A stretch of DNA of 64,000 nt, taken from Podocnemis expansa (taxonomy: Eukaryota; Chordata; Testudines; Podocnemididae). The notes under the pieces are model-generated. The model made no database searches. It was not told the origin of the DNA and saw nothing but the letters and a program-made list of their open reading frames with translations. How positions within the stretch are numbered: position 1 is the stretch's first letter; every line of letters starts with the position of its first letter. This document shows, piece after piece, positions 46,001 through 55,625 of this stretch. The stretch lies in assembly GCA_007922195.1 (NCBI GenBank), contig ML681967.1:9510120-9574119 (forward strand), written 5' to 3'. The position numbers were made by a program, and so were the translations under genes.

Positions 46001-48035
46001 CACAAACATGAGCAACAAGCAACCTTTCCACTGTGGATGTAAACACTAAACCAGATCCAGTCATTCCAAATGCAGAAAAAGGAGCTTTCTTCCTACCTGG
46101 GGGTGGAAACAGAGTCTGAGCCCCTAACATGTCTCTGTTGTATCTAGGTCAACCCACACACCTTAAAAGAAAAACCGGCTGCTTAATAAAAAGCTAACTG
46201 AAAAGATACCAGGAGCTCCCTATTATTAAGATTTTTGTAAAGAAGCCTTAATAATGACCTCCTGTCCCTTGAAGAACAATGCCATTTTGGTCACCACTAT
46301 CCTGGAGAGAGGTTAAAGGGAGGACAGATTATTTCCCGATGGAAGATCTACCTGACCCACCGGTGAGGATTTTTAATCATGAAGAGAAAAGATGAATCGA
46401 TATGGTGGGTGGTAACCCAGCAGGGCAGTTTCTTTGCTGAATTTTTGGAGGAATCTCCCACCCACCACTGCAGTCACTAGGAATGGGCACCACTAGCAGT
46501 CCCAGGGCCAGAAACGCCGCTGGCCTGGAAGAAGACCCAGAGCTTGGCTCACTTGGACTTGGGGCTCACGTGCTGCTGCAGCCAGTCCAGCGGTGGACCT
46601 GTGGCTCGAGCCCCATGAGCCTGGCACCAGCAACACGCCTACCCAGGGCTCAGGCAATTGTCCACTTTCCTGCCCTTGTTTCATCTCACCCCATTGCCAG
46701 CAGGATTAAGCAACAAAGCAGTGAAGATTTTGATGCCATGCAGGCTTCAGCACCCCCACAGGCAGTGCTGGAGTTGGCAGTCATTCTCACCCTGGGCTAG
46801 ATGTGAATAGAAGTCAGGGGAGGCTAGTGGCTGCTTGGTGGGCTGTGCAACATGGTCTCAGCACTGGTGGTAGTGTCCAAGCATTCAACTCACACACAAC
46901 CCATGGTGCTCTTGTGGGCAGCTCAGCAGAAGGGTCAAGTGCGCTGCCCTCTGCAGTCTTCCAAGGTGGATCCACAGGAACAGGCTGGCAGCTAGCAGGG
47001 CAGAACCCAGGCTGCATCTGCTTAGTGAGGAAGCAAAGGCCTTCAGGCTCTATTGCGTCAAGCCAGCATGTGTCACAAGGCCGGGCGGACTCTCAGTGTA
47101 TCCAGCAGGCAGGAACAAGGGCCTCGCCCCACCATCTTTACCTCTGCCGCTGGGAAGTTTCCCATTTCAACTGTCTCCCTGCTGGGAGGAGGCATGTGGG
47201 AGTCAGGGCAGATTTCCCTTTTTATTCCTTCCCATAGGGCAAACCTGGGGAATGAAGAACTAATGTACAAAATTGTCTCACATTAGTTGAGCACTCGAAC
47301 CCTCTCTGGTCTCAGACAAAGGAGCAGACCTTAGGGCTATGCTTTGGCTCAAACGCGTCTCTCATCTTCCCTCAGCTGAAAGGAATCATCATTCCACATG
47401 CAGCTAAATCAAGAGGCAGAGGCCCAGAAGCCTCACACTGAGGCATGGCTGCTCATGAAACACGGCTCTTCTACACAATGCACAGCGGCATCATCTCGTT
47501 TTTATTTTTAAAACAATGTTAAGTGCTTGGAGTGCTGCTTGATTGCCTGCAGTCCGGAGCCCCACACAAGGATCCTCTCACCATGCCACTTTGAGTGGCT
47601 CGAGAGGAAGATTATCTCCAGGGTAAATGGCAAAATAACCCTCTCTCCCTCTCTCAACCTGCAAATCTCTCCTAATTGCACCTGATCCTTCACCCAGATG
47701 CTGTAATAGCAGCCTGTGCATCCTCCCTCTAGTGCCAGTCCTGGCTCAGTGTTTACGTTCCACTGCTCCTCTAACATCACTGCTGCATTGTATACATCCT
47801 CTCGCAGCAGCTCCCAGTGCACAACATTCCCTCGTACCCCTAGCCCCCAACCTCCCTGGGCCCCTCAGCGTGGGTCAAAGGCAGTGCTTCACTTGTGCCA
47901 AGGCTGAGCTCCAGCACCTCCAGGTTTGGCACTTCATAACCCTGGCATCTCTGGGCTTGCTGCATCAGTTAGGAATATAAAAAAAATGCTTGAGTCCTGG
48001 GCAGAGGGCTCACCACATAGGAGATCCACTTTCTG
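43017..48035. other. no feature recognised (5 kb)
   Basis: The longest stretch without a recognised feature. Frames up to 161 codons (44948-45433 minus; 46803-47237 plus) have no domain. A short CA-rich tract is at 45320-45345. Possible AT-rich regulatory cores lie around 45640-45760 and 46170-46260. It may be unique intergenic or intronic sequence. Confidence 0.4.
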
Positions 48036-48061
48036 GAACCTACAATGCAAATCAGTGATGG

Positions 48062-48638
48062 CACACAACCACCACCCTATATCAAAAACCTACTGACCAC
48101 TATAGTCACCTACATCTCTCAAACTTTCTTCCAGGACATGCCACATAATCCACTGCCTACAGCCAAGCCCTAGGATATAACTTCATTTGTTCTGACCCCT
48201 CAGACAGAGACAGACTCCTTCAGGATCTTTATTAAGCATTCTTAAAACTACAGTACCCACCCGGAGTAGTAAAGGAACAGATTGACAGAGTCAGGCAGGT
48301 ACCCCACAGTCAAATACTACAACAGAAGCTCAAGAAAGAAAACAACAGAACGCCACTGGTCATCACCTATAACCCCCAAGTCAAACCTCTACAGCACATC
48401 ATCATCAAGGATCTACAGCCTATTTTACAAGATGATCCCTCACTCTCTCAAGCCTTGGGAGACAGACCTCTCCTCACTTACAGACAGCCCCACAACTTTA
48501 AGCAGACACTCACCAGCAACTAAGGGCCAACTCACAGAACCATTGAAGCAGGCACATATCACTGCAACAAATCACATTGCCAACTTTGCTCACATATCTG
48601 CACAAAAGACACTATTTCAGGGCCTAATAAAACCAGCT
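48062..48638 (+). pseudogene. PLE RT C-terminus and zinc-finger linker relic
   Basis: One frame, with a few in-frame stops (for example TAA at 48146), gives LYQKPTDHYSHLHLSN (from 48077), then YSQALGYNFICSDPSDRDR (48158 onward), which are signature motifs at the end of the PLE reverse transcriptase. Next come YPPGVV, VITYNPQVKPL (about 48361), DRPLLTYRQPHNFKQTL and a Cys/His cluster HCNKSHCQLCSHI (about 48560-48592), which fits the zinc-finger linker before the GIY-YIG nuclease in many PLEs. The RT palm with its catalytic aspartates is missing. Confidence 0.85.
48634..48638. repeat. left TSD of solo LTR (CAGCT)
   Basis: CAGCT here is repeated exactly at 49262-49266 beyond the LTR. Confidence 0.85.
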
Positions 48639-49261
48639 TGTGAGGAAGTAAGAAAACCTCTTGGGCTATCAGTGGCAATACCCAAATGATGTTCTTTTCT
48701 GTTCCTGTACTTTGGTGATGGGGCATGGGTATTCTCATGATGGGACGCCAGGGTGTGATAGCTGTAAGAACCACTGGGAGGTGGAAGAGGCTTAGACAGA
48801 CCTTACCTGCACTCCCAGGAAGTGACAGGTTGTGGCCGCTTTGGACCACGGGGAGGTCTGCTGGCCGGGGATGGGAACAAAGGTTTGGAGAGAGGAGGAG
48901 GTGGTCGGTAACAGAGCTCGGAGAGGCAGGATTTCCAGGGCTCGTCCGGAGAGGTTTACTGCTGTACCTCCTGTTTGATCTGAAAGCCAACTGTCCTAGC
49001 TGCTGTGCAAACTGGATTGCTAATAAACCCTCTGACTTCTACACTGGCTAAGTGTCACTGCTGGGACCCTCTTGGAGGGAGGAACCCTCCCCAAGGGGGA
49101 CCAGACAGAGCAAGGGTCAGGCCCTCTGAGCCTGGATTTGGGAGCTGGCTACACAAAGCATGGAGACCCAGGTGCTGGATGGGAGAAGGGTCCACCGTAG
49201 CAGAGTCCTGATTGACTGTGAACAGAGGGGATCTAAGAGTGCTTTTCTGGGCTCTGTGACA
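48639..49261 (+). mobile_element. solo LTR of an endogenous retrovirus, family L
   Basis: A 623-bp LTR with TGTGAGGAAGTAAG at the start and CTGTGACA at the end (TG...CA), flanked by the perfect 5-bp duplication CAGCT. A polyadenylation signal AATAAA lies at 49022-49027. There is no gag, pol or env sequence, so it arose by recombination between the two LTRs of a provirus. It interrupts a PLE between its zinc-finger linker and its GIY-YIG domain. The LTR at 14892-15610 is a diverged relative in opposite orientation. An open frame (48559-48990 minus) spanning the junction is incidental. Confidence 0.88.
49022..49027 (+). promoter_or_regulatory. LTR polyadenylation signal AATAAA
   Basis: AATAAA two-thirds of the way through the LTR, where the R region usually carries it. 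The sequence around it (CTAATAAACCC) is shared with the second LTR. Confidence 0.6.
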
Positions 49262-49266
49262 CAGCT
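49262..49266. repeat. right TSD of solo LTR (CAGCT)
   Basis: Exact copy of 48634-48638. Confidence 0.85.
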
Positions 49267-49544
49267 ACTCCATCAAAGACGCATTCACCTGCTCATCCAT
49301 CAATGTGATTTATGCCATCATGTATCAGAAATGCCCCCCCTCAGCCCCCCCACACATTGGGCAAACAGGACAGTCTCTGTGCAAAAGAATAAATGGACAC
49401 AAATCTGACATCATAAATAACAACATTCAAAAACCAGTAGAGGAACACTTCAATCACCCTGCTCACTCCATTGATGATTTGTTAATAGCCATACTTAAAC
49501 AAATGGATTACAAATCAAAGCTTCAAAGAGAACTGCAGAATTGA
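49262..49544 (+). pseudogene. PLE GIY-YIG endonuclease relic (copy 2)
   Basis: An open frame reads SIKDAFTCSSINVIYAIMYQ, then PHIGQTGQSLCKRINGHKSD, then NNIQKPVEEHFNHPAHSIDD, ending in a stop near 49542. VIY and HIG occupy the GIY and YIG positions (the Y of YIG is H here), the conserved arginine is in KRI, and E and N candidates follow. Such nucleases nick the target for PLE insertion. This copy is better preserved than copy 1, but the RT is truncated upstream and an LTR separates the halves, so it is not functional. Confidence 0.85.
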
Positions 49545-49984
49545 AATTCATATGCAGATTTGACACTGTTACCTTAGGGTTAAATAGAGATATCAGGTTT
49601 TTTTCTCCTTGTAACAGGTGATTTGACCCCACCTCCTACTCCGTGTTGTCCTTCACTGTTTGACTCTAAACTGCTTTGATTTACAATAAAAGTCTGACCT
49701 GATCCTGAGACTTAACACTCCCCTGCAGTTATTTTCCTTCCATTCTGTAAGTTTCCCATCTTCAAGCATCTGATGAGGTGGGATTTTATCCCACAAAAGC
49801 TCATGTGATAATCTGTCAGTCTTCAGAAGTGCCACAGGACTCCTTGTTTGTGTTACCGCTAAGGGGTATAGCAATGGTCTTCATTTTGGGCAGAGGCAAG
49901 CTCTGTATAACTGATCCCAGAACTTTCTCTGCCCCACACAGACCTGCATTGTCAGTCCTGATAGTGGGTAGTCCCTGAGTCAAG

Positions 49985-50065
49985 AGAATGACTGTGTATC
50001 CACTCCTAGGACATGGGAGACCCAAGTTCGTCCCCAGCTCCAGTAACTGACTAAAAACAGACTCA
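49985..50065 (+). mobile_element. tRNA-derived SINE-like fragment
   Basis: TGGGAGACCCAAGTTCGTCC carries a B-box-like core after an A-box-like region. It resembles the head of the element at 42085. Confidence 0.35.
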
Positions 50066-50097
50066 ACAGGAGACACTGCGAGAGCCCCACAATGGAA

Positions 50098-50195
50098 TAT
50101 TTTGTAGTTCAATAGTTAGGCCACTCATCTGAGAGGTAGAAACCCATATTCAAATCCCTCATCAGGCAGAAAGGGCAAGTGAACCATGGGATCCC
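50098..50195 (+). mobile_element. tRNA-derived SINE-like fragment
   Basis: TAGTTCAATAGTTAGGCCAC (A box) and ATTCAAATCCC (B box) lie about 30 bases apart, as in a tRNA-derived SINE. It follows a similar fragment 35 bp upstream, so two heads sit in tandem. No cloverleaf. Confidence 0.45.
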
Positions 50196-50769
50196 AAGCC
50201 TTGAGACAAATATTCATAAAAGAAAGGCCCCCAACGCTCCCCCAGCTACTTTGTGAGCCTAGTCCTTCATTGCTTTTGCCAAAATGCTCAAAATGGAAAC
50301 AAAAAATTTTGAGCTTGGCCAAATGTAACATTTCCTTCTGACATTTTGGGAATGTGGCAGCCTGACAGTTATGGGCACCAGAACCAAGAGGTTTACAGAG
50401 AAGGGATTCACAGGGTGACATTAGGAAAGGGAAGCTTCTGGATGAACACCAAGGCCAGGTCCCCAGTGCTGAGAAGAACTGGGCTGTACAGCCCTGTCTC
50501 CAGGGAAAGAACGAATCCCTGTTTGTAAGGAATAGCCCTGCTCTGGGATGGATCATTTGGTAGATCCTTTCTACCACTAACACCTATGATTCCACAACAC
50601 AAATTCTGGGGGAAAGGGGGACACCTTCCTCCTGTTTTGGGCCTGATCCAAAGCCTATGGTAGACAATGGAAAGGCATGCATTGGCCTTAATGGGCTTTG
50701 AATCAGACCCTTTCAGTCCATCTCTACTTATAACCCATTATCCATAATGCCTTATATATAGGTAAATAC
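50196..50769. other. no feature recognised
   Basis: No gene or repeat recognised. The 152-codon minus-strand frame at 50125-50583 has no domain. Confidence 0.35.
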
Positions 50770-50799
50770 AGGGACTATCTGTAAATATGGAAATAAGGA

Positions 50800-51243
50800 C
50801 AACCCAGCGCATTATAGATCAGTCAACTTAACTTCAGCCTCCAGAAAGATAACAGAGTAAATAATTAAGCAACCAAGTTGCAGAAACCTGGAAGATAATA
50901 GGGTGATAAATAACAGTCAGCATGGATTTGTCAAGAACAAATTGTGCAAACTAACTTAATAGCATTCTTGGACAGGGTAACAGGCCTTTGGAGGGAGGGA
51001 AGACCTAGATGTGGTATATCTTGACTTAAGTAAGACTTTTGATACTGTCTCACGTGAACATCTCAAACAAACTAGGGAAAAGATGGAGCTCCTATAAACT
51101 ATTCATAGAGAGTAATTATCAATGGTTCATAATCAAGCTAGAATGGCATTCCAAGTGAGGTGCTGCAGGCATCAGTCCTGGGTCTAGTTCTAGTCAATAT
51201 TTTCATGAATGATTTAGATAATAACACAGAAAGTATACTTATA
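50800..51243 (+). pseudogene. CR1 RT relic, upstream of catalytic box
   Basis: The conserved block VVYLDLSKTFDTVSREHL lies at about 51011-51064 with the first catalytic aspartate region intact. SVLGLVLVNIFMNDLDNN lies near 51175-51228. The frame is otherwise broken by stops and small indels. Confidence 0.75.
51241..51243. repeat. left TSD of MITE copy 3 (ATA)
   Basis: ATA is repeated at 52142-52144. This is a three-base duplication at an element boundary that also matches the CR1 consensus join. Confidence 0.55.
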
Positions 51244-52141
51244 GGCTGTGCTTACACTAAAAGGCTCAGTTAAGTCAACTTAATAAGGTCTACTTAAAGT
51301 CAACATTATTAAGTCGACTTAGTGAGGACCCATTTGTTTAACTCAACTTTACAAAGCAGACACATTAAAGTAGACTTTAAATGGGTCCCCTTGCTTAAGT
51401 TGACTTTATAAAACTAACTTAAAAGGCTTTACTGCACTAAATTGACTTTATTAAATCGACTTGAATTGGCACATTGCATTAAGACAGGGTCAGCAACATT
51501 TGCCGACCCCTGTGCTGGTCCTTCCTCCCTGACCATCAGCTAGCGCTGGCAGCCCCTCTGCTGAAGAAATGTGGCAACTACCTGAAAATTCAGCAGTGGC
51601 CATGGCTAGAGTGAAAGCATTTCCCAGGCATGCCACGGAAAGAAGTTGCTCAGAGTGGCTCATCTTGGCAGTTTGCCTGGGGACCAGGGTCCCCAGGCAT
51701 GCCACAAAAAGAAGCGGCTCCTTTCAGGGGTTCCCAGGCATGCTGCAGAAAGAAGCTGCCCAGAGTGGCTCCTTTGGGGAGCACCACACTACAGCAAGGA
51801 GCCACTCCATGCAACTTTTTTCTGGGTCACATGGAGGCATAAACATGGGAGGACCCCCCGTGTTCCAGCTGCACCTGAAGCAAGCCTCCCAGAGTCGCTT
51901 TCGGTAACAAGAGGGGCAATTTCTGTGGTACTGCAGAGGGTGCTGCGTGCTGCTTTGAATGGGTTTGGGTGCCATTGTCAGCACACGTGCCAGGGGTTGC
52001 CTACCCCTGCATTAAGTTGACTTAATAAAGTCACCTTAACCCTTAAAGTCCACTTGAAGGGCAGGAGTTAAGTCATAATGAACTCCAAATGGGGACAATG
52101 AGTTGCTTAAGTTGACTTAAGCCCCTAGTATAGACATACCC
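51244..52141. mobile_element. palindrome-array MITE, copy 3 (with nested hAT)
   Basis: Ends GGCTGTGCTTACACTA and GGGTATGTCTATACTA (right end, complemented), a diverged inverted pair, flanked by ATA duplications. The interior repeats TTAAGTYGACTTAA-type palindromes: AAGTCGACTT at 51311-51320, CTTAAGTTGACTTAAG near 52108, and several one-mismatch forms. A hAT element at 51485-52009 interrupts it. Net length without the hAT is about 370 bp, similar to copies 1 and 2. It sits in the RT gene of a CR1. Confidence 0.82.
51485..52009. mobile_element. hAT non-autonomous element, family D
   Basis: A 525-bp element with ends CAGGGTCAGCAAC and CAGGGGTAGGCAAC (right end, complemented). The 8-bp duplication is CATTAAGA (51477-51484) and CATTAAGT (52010-52017). 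Three internal direct repeats begin CCCAGGCATG at 51622, CCCAGGCATG at 51692 (one base offset) and CCCAGGCATG at 51733. Each is followed by an AAAGAAGYKGC stretch. Open frames across these repeats are not transposase. Confidence 0.9.
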
Positions 52142-53005
52142 ATAGAGTTTGTGGGTTATACCAAGCTGGGAGGGGTTGCAAGTGCTCTGGAGGAGAGGAT
52201 TAAAATTCAAAATGATCTGGACACACTGGAGAAATGATCTCAAGTAAACAGGATGAAATTCAGTAAAGACAAATGCAAAGCACTCTACTTAGGAAGGAAC
52301 AATAAGTTGTACACCTACAAAATGGGAAATGACTGCTTAGGAAGCAGTCCTGCAGAAAAAGATCTGGGGGTTACAGTTGATCACAAGCTAAATATGAGTC
52401 AGCAATGATGCACTGTTGCAAGAAAAGCAAACCTCGTTCTACTATGTATTAGAAAGAGTATTATAAGCAAGACATGAGAAGTATTTCCTCCACTCTGCTC
52501 CATGCTGATTAGTCCTCACCTAAAGTACTGTGTGCAGCTCTGAGTGCTGCATTTCCAGAAGTGAACAAACTGGAGAAAGTCCAGAGAAGAGCAAAAGGTC
52601 AAGAGAACATGACATGTGAGGGAAGATTAAACAAACCCAATTTTTTCAGTCTGGAGAGAAAACACTAAGGGGAGGGCCATAACAATTTTCAAGTACATAA
52701 AAGCTGGTAACAAGGAAGAGGGAGAAAAAAAATTCTTTTTTAACCTCTGAGGATAGGACAAGAAGCAACGGGTTTAAATTGCAACAAGGGCAGTTTAGGT
52801 TGGATGTTAGTAAAAATTTATTAACCGTCAAGTTGGTTAACCATAAGAATAAATTGTCTACGGAGGTTGTGAAATCTCTGTCACTGGAGAATTTTAAGAG
52901 CAAGTTAGGCAAACACCTGTCAGTGATGGTCACTCTATACTTCGTCCTGCCTTGAGTGCTGGGGACTAGACCAGAAGACCTCTCAAGACCACTTCCAGGC
53001 CTATG
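52142..53005 (+). mobile_element. CR1 LINE, 3' part
   Basis: It resumes at GAGTTTGTGGGTTATACCAAG, directly completing the RT catalytic region begun before 51244, and runs to the 3' end (TAGACCAGAAGACCTCTCAA, then CTATGATGG). Landmarks are CAAAGCACTCTACTTAGGAA, GATCTGGGGGTTACAGTTGA and CTGGAGAATTTTAAGAGCAA. Confidence 0.88.
52145..52900 (+). pseudogene. CR1 RT catalytic box and thumb relic
   Basis: The expected FADDTKLGG is read as EFVGYTKLGG, so both catalytic aspartates are lost (G and Y). Downstream readable motifs are ERIKIQNDLDTLE, MKFSKDKCKALYLGRNNKLY, EKDLGVTVDHKLN and SPHLKYCVQL. Stops and frameshifts follow. The region is inactive even apart from the MITE insertion. Confidence 0.8.
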
Positions 53006-53649
53006 ATGGCTCCCGAGGTCTCTCTGCTGGTCTCATCCCACTGAAACCCCAACTTTCTCCCCCTAAACTCTTGGCAGTAAACTGGGCACCACCCATGCCA
53101 AAGGTGAACTTCACCCAACTCCCCATCACATGCATCTTGTGCATACCAATGCTAGGGAAAAGTTAATGGGTAAAAGGGGTAAGCAGGAAGGTGGTGCTGG
53201 TACCCTCTCCAAAGGGACCCCAGCGTGGTGTGACTGAGCTCCTCTCCATCTCTCTGATTTGATTCAAGCAGTCAGTCGGCTCCAAGAGCCCCCGCAACCC
53301 CCTGGCCCAGGCACATGGAGCTGTCAGGCCCCTGCACAACTCATGCAGAGATTTCCCTTCAAGCGAAAAATCAGACAAGCCATTTAAAATTTTGAGATAA
53401 ATAGGGAGTGGAGATGGAGGCAGCTAATGAGATCCCAAGCACTGGTGTGAGGTGTGAGAAGAGCACAGATGCTACACTGGCCTGGAGGGCAGGGGAAGGG
53501 CACAGTCAAAGAGACAGAGATTGTAAAGGAACGTGCAGCACCAATGAGGTCGAGGAGAGTGACAGAGGACTTGCAGGATTCAGAGAAGAAAAGGCAACAT
53601 GTTTAAAGGAGTCTTTGCTAAGAATGTGCCCGGGAGAGGAGAGTCTAGT
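53006..53649. other. no feature recognised
   Basis: No gene or repeat recognised. Confidence 0.35.
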
Positions 53650-53830
53650 CTAGTCTTTAGAGCAGGAACCTGAGAGTCAGGATTCCTGGGTTACACTAGC
53701 TACTCTGCCAATGACTCACCAGCCTGGCAGATATAGAGCACCCCTGCCTCAGTTTCCTCACCAGGACAATGGGTGTATCCAGAATTGCCAAGAGGTCTGC
53801 AGTAGTCAATCATTGATGCCTGCAAAACAT
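53650..53830 (+). mobile_element. MIR-like SINE
   Basis: GTCTTTAGAGCAGGAACCTG, then CAGGATTCCTGGGTTACACT, then GCCTCAGTTTCCTCACCAGG follow MIR order. Confidence 0.65.
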
Positions 53831-54439
53831 TATTAAAATTCTGATTGGGATGAGCTACACAGCCCCTGAGACAGCCAGCAGCTGGCCCACTGAGGGAGGT
53901 GTGTGGTTTTGCACTCTGTTTGGGGTAATCTTAGATAGGGTGCAAATCCACTCTCTGGGTGTACCTGATTTCTTCATGCTAGGGACTCCACAGCTACATG
54001 CTGTGACACAACTCCCATGGCCACAAATGCGGTTTGCACACCAGGATCAAAGACCTTTCCTCCAAACTCCTCCCCCTGACACCTGTACATAGCAGAATTC
54101 TCACTTGGGGACCAAGCAGGTCAGTTCTTCTTATGCTGCCATTAAAAACTCCTCCTTGACATCTCCCCAAAGGCATCTTGCCTAGGAACAGAATACACAG
54201 AGATGGGCTGCAGGGTTGGGGCCGTGAATGGGAGAAATATTCAACATATTAAAAATGCTACATATCGTGCAAAATACTTTGTTGTTTTTTGGATGCCTAA
54301 AAATATTCACACTTCAGAGTTTTGGGGAGGAAACAAAAGCCATGCTATAGGGCACAAATATCTAGTGAATGGAGAAGGTGGTCACAAACCCTGTTAATCC
54401 CAGCTCTGCCGTCAACTTCAGGGGTACTCTGTACATGCA
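53831..54439. other. no feature recognised
   Basis: No gene or repeat recognised. Confidence 0.35.
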
Positions 54440-54600
54440 CACCATCTTGCAGACACTGTGTAGGAGGTAAATGTGATTCACCCCATTTTTCAGGCCAAGA
54501 CTTTGAAGCTCAGAAAAGTTCAATGACATGGCCAAGACCACATAAAAGTCACTGCCAGAAACAAGATTAGCTGTGGACCCCTAGTGCCCCACACTTGCTA
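54440..54600 (-). mobile_element. MIR-like SINE
   Basis: CACCCCATTTTTCAGGCCAA, then CTCAGAAAAGTTCAATGACA, then GGCCAAGACCACATAAAAG is the MIR core on the reverse strand. Confidence 0.65.
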
Positions 54601-55487
54601 CTTAGCAAATGCAGAATAAAGAGATGGTCCCTGCCTGACGAATTTACAGTCTGAGATCTGCATGTCTGGGGAAATCTGCAGAACTCAGGGCCAAGCCCAT
54701 GGAGGCCTGTGTGCCTCTCGACTTCTTCCTGTCTGTCCCTGACAAGCTGCTACAGGATTGGTATCCCATCACAAGTTCAGCAGCTACTAACCTGAGACTC
54801 CCTCAAGCATGCGTATTGCTCAGTAGATGGAGTCACAGACAAAGTTACTGCTAAGTTCCAGCATTGCAGGGTGCTGCTCCCTACCCAGTGGAGCCCAAGT
54901 GTATCCACAAAGGCACTACCACAAGGTTATAGGCACAGGAGGGGGCAGGAACAAGGCCCTGGAGCTGTACATCCCAGCTGGACCCTCTTGACACAGGTCT
55001 CCATCCCCATCCCCAGGGTAAGCGGAGGAGTTAGTCTCCCTCCAGCAGAATTGATCTCTGCCCCTTTAAGACCCACAATTCACCCAAACCATTTTAAAAG
55101 TTAAAAATAAAATTGAATTTACTTCTCATTAAAATGAAGTGTGTCACTTCGGTAACAAATTGGCCTGCTCCACAGCAGAAATAGCTCCATTAACACATTT
55201 CTTCCTTCCCTAAATGAGCTGAAAATGGGTAGGTCTTGAAAATCCCCATGGACAGTTCAATTTTCCCACCCCTTCCCGAATCAAATGAAGTAATTACCTA
55301 TCAGGAACCGTGGCTCAGAAAGTGGCCTCTCCTATGGTTAGGTACAGAGCTAATTAAAAAAACCCAGCAACGATGGAAGGGCAATCTAGGCTGCCCCATC
55401 TTACTCTTGCATCTTTGTCTCTACCCTCTTTTTATTCGTTTCCCATATTCCATGGTGTTTGCTTGGCTTTTATCAACAATGCAATTA
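54601..55487. other. no gene; AT-rich block
   Basis: No repeat recognised. The AT-rich block 55090-55350 has TAAT-type cores and could be non-coding conserved sequence, unproven. Confidence 0.3.
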
Positions 55488-55607
55488 GGCCAAGTCTACA
55501 CTAGCACTCACAACAGCACACATTTTGTCACTCAGAGGTGTGAAAAAACACCCTCTGTGCAACATTAAATTTGCTAGGATAAGTGCTCATGTGCACAGCA
55601 CTAACGT

Positions 55608-55625
55608 CCTCTTACCAACATAAGC
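55608..55625. repeat. left target duplication of PLE composite
   Basis: CTCTTACCAACATAAGC corresponds to CTCTTCCACCAATGCAGC at 56554-56571, allowing an indel and a few mismatches. This marks the whole 55626-56552 block as one insertion. Confidence 0.45.

Larger units (their letters stand above)
48036..48638 (+). mobile_element. Penelope-like element, copy 2, 5' part
   Basis: The RT C-terminus and linker of a PLE. It ends at a solo LTR and resumes at 49262, where the consensus joins without a gap. The 5' limit (about 48036) is where PLE coding similarity starts, so the copy is 5' truncated within the RT. Confidence 0.88.
49262..49850 (+). mobile_element. Penelope-like element, copy 2, 3' part
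   Basis: Continuation of copy 2: the GIY-YIG domain (to about 49544), a 3' UTR with AGTCTGACCTGATCCTGAGA and CATCTGATGAGGTGGGATTT, and the tail GCTCATGTGATAATCTGTCAG, then AGTGCCACAGGACTCCTTG. The terminal CACGGCTACC block is absent, so the extreme 3' end is truncated or diverged. Confidence 0.88.
50770..51243 (+). mobile_element. CR1 LINE, 5' part (split by MITE)
   Basis: Sense CR1 ORF2 from the early RT region. Landmarks are CATTATAGATCAGTCAACTT, CAGCATGGATTTGTCAAGAA, GTGGTATATCTTGACTTAAG and CAGTCCTGGGTCTAGTTCTA. It stops at AACACAGAAAGTATACTTATA, just before the codons for the catalytic box, where a MITE is inserted. It resumes at 52142. Confidence 0.85.

Noticed and set aside
50108..50160. 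possible tRNA gene
   Set aside because: A- and B-box-like motifs are present, but no acceptor stem or cloverleaf can be drawn. It fits a SINE head better.
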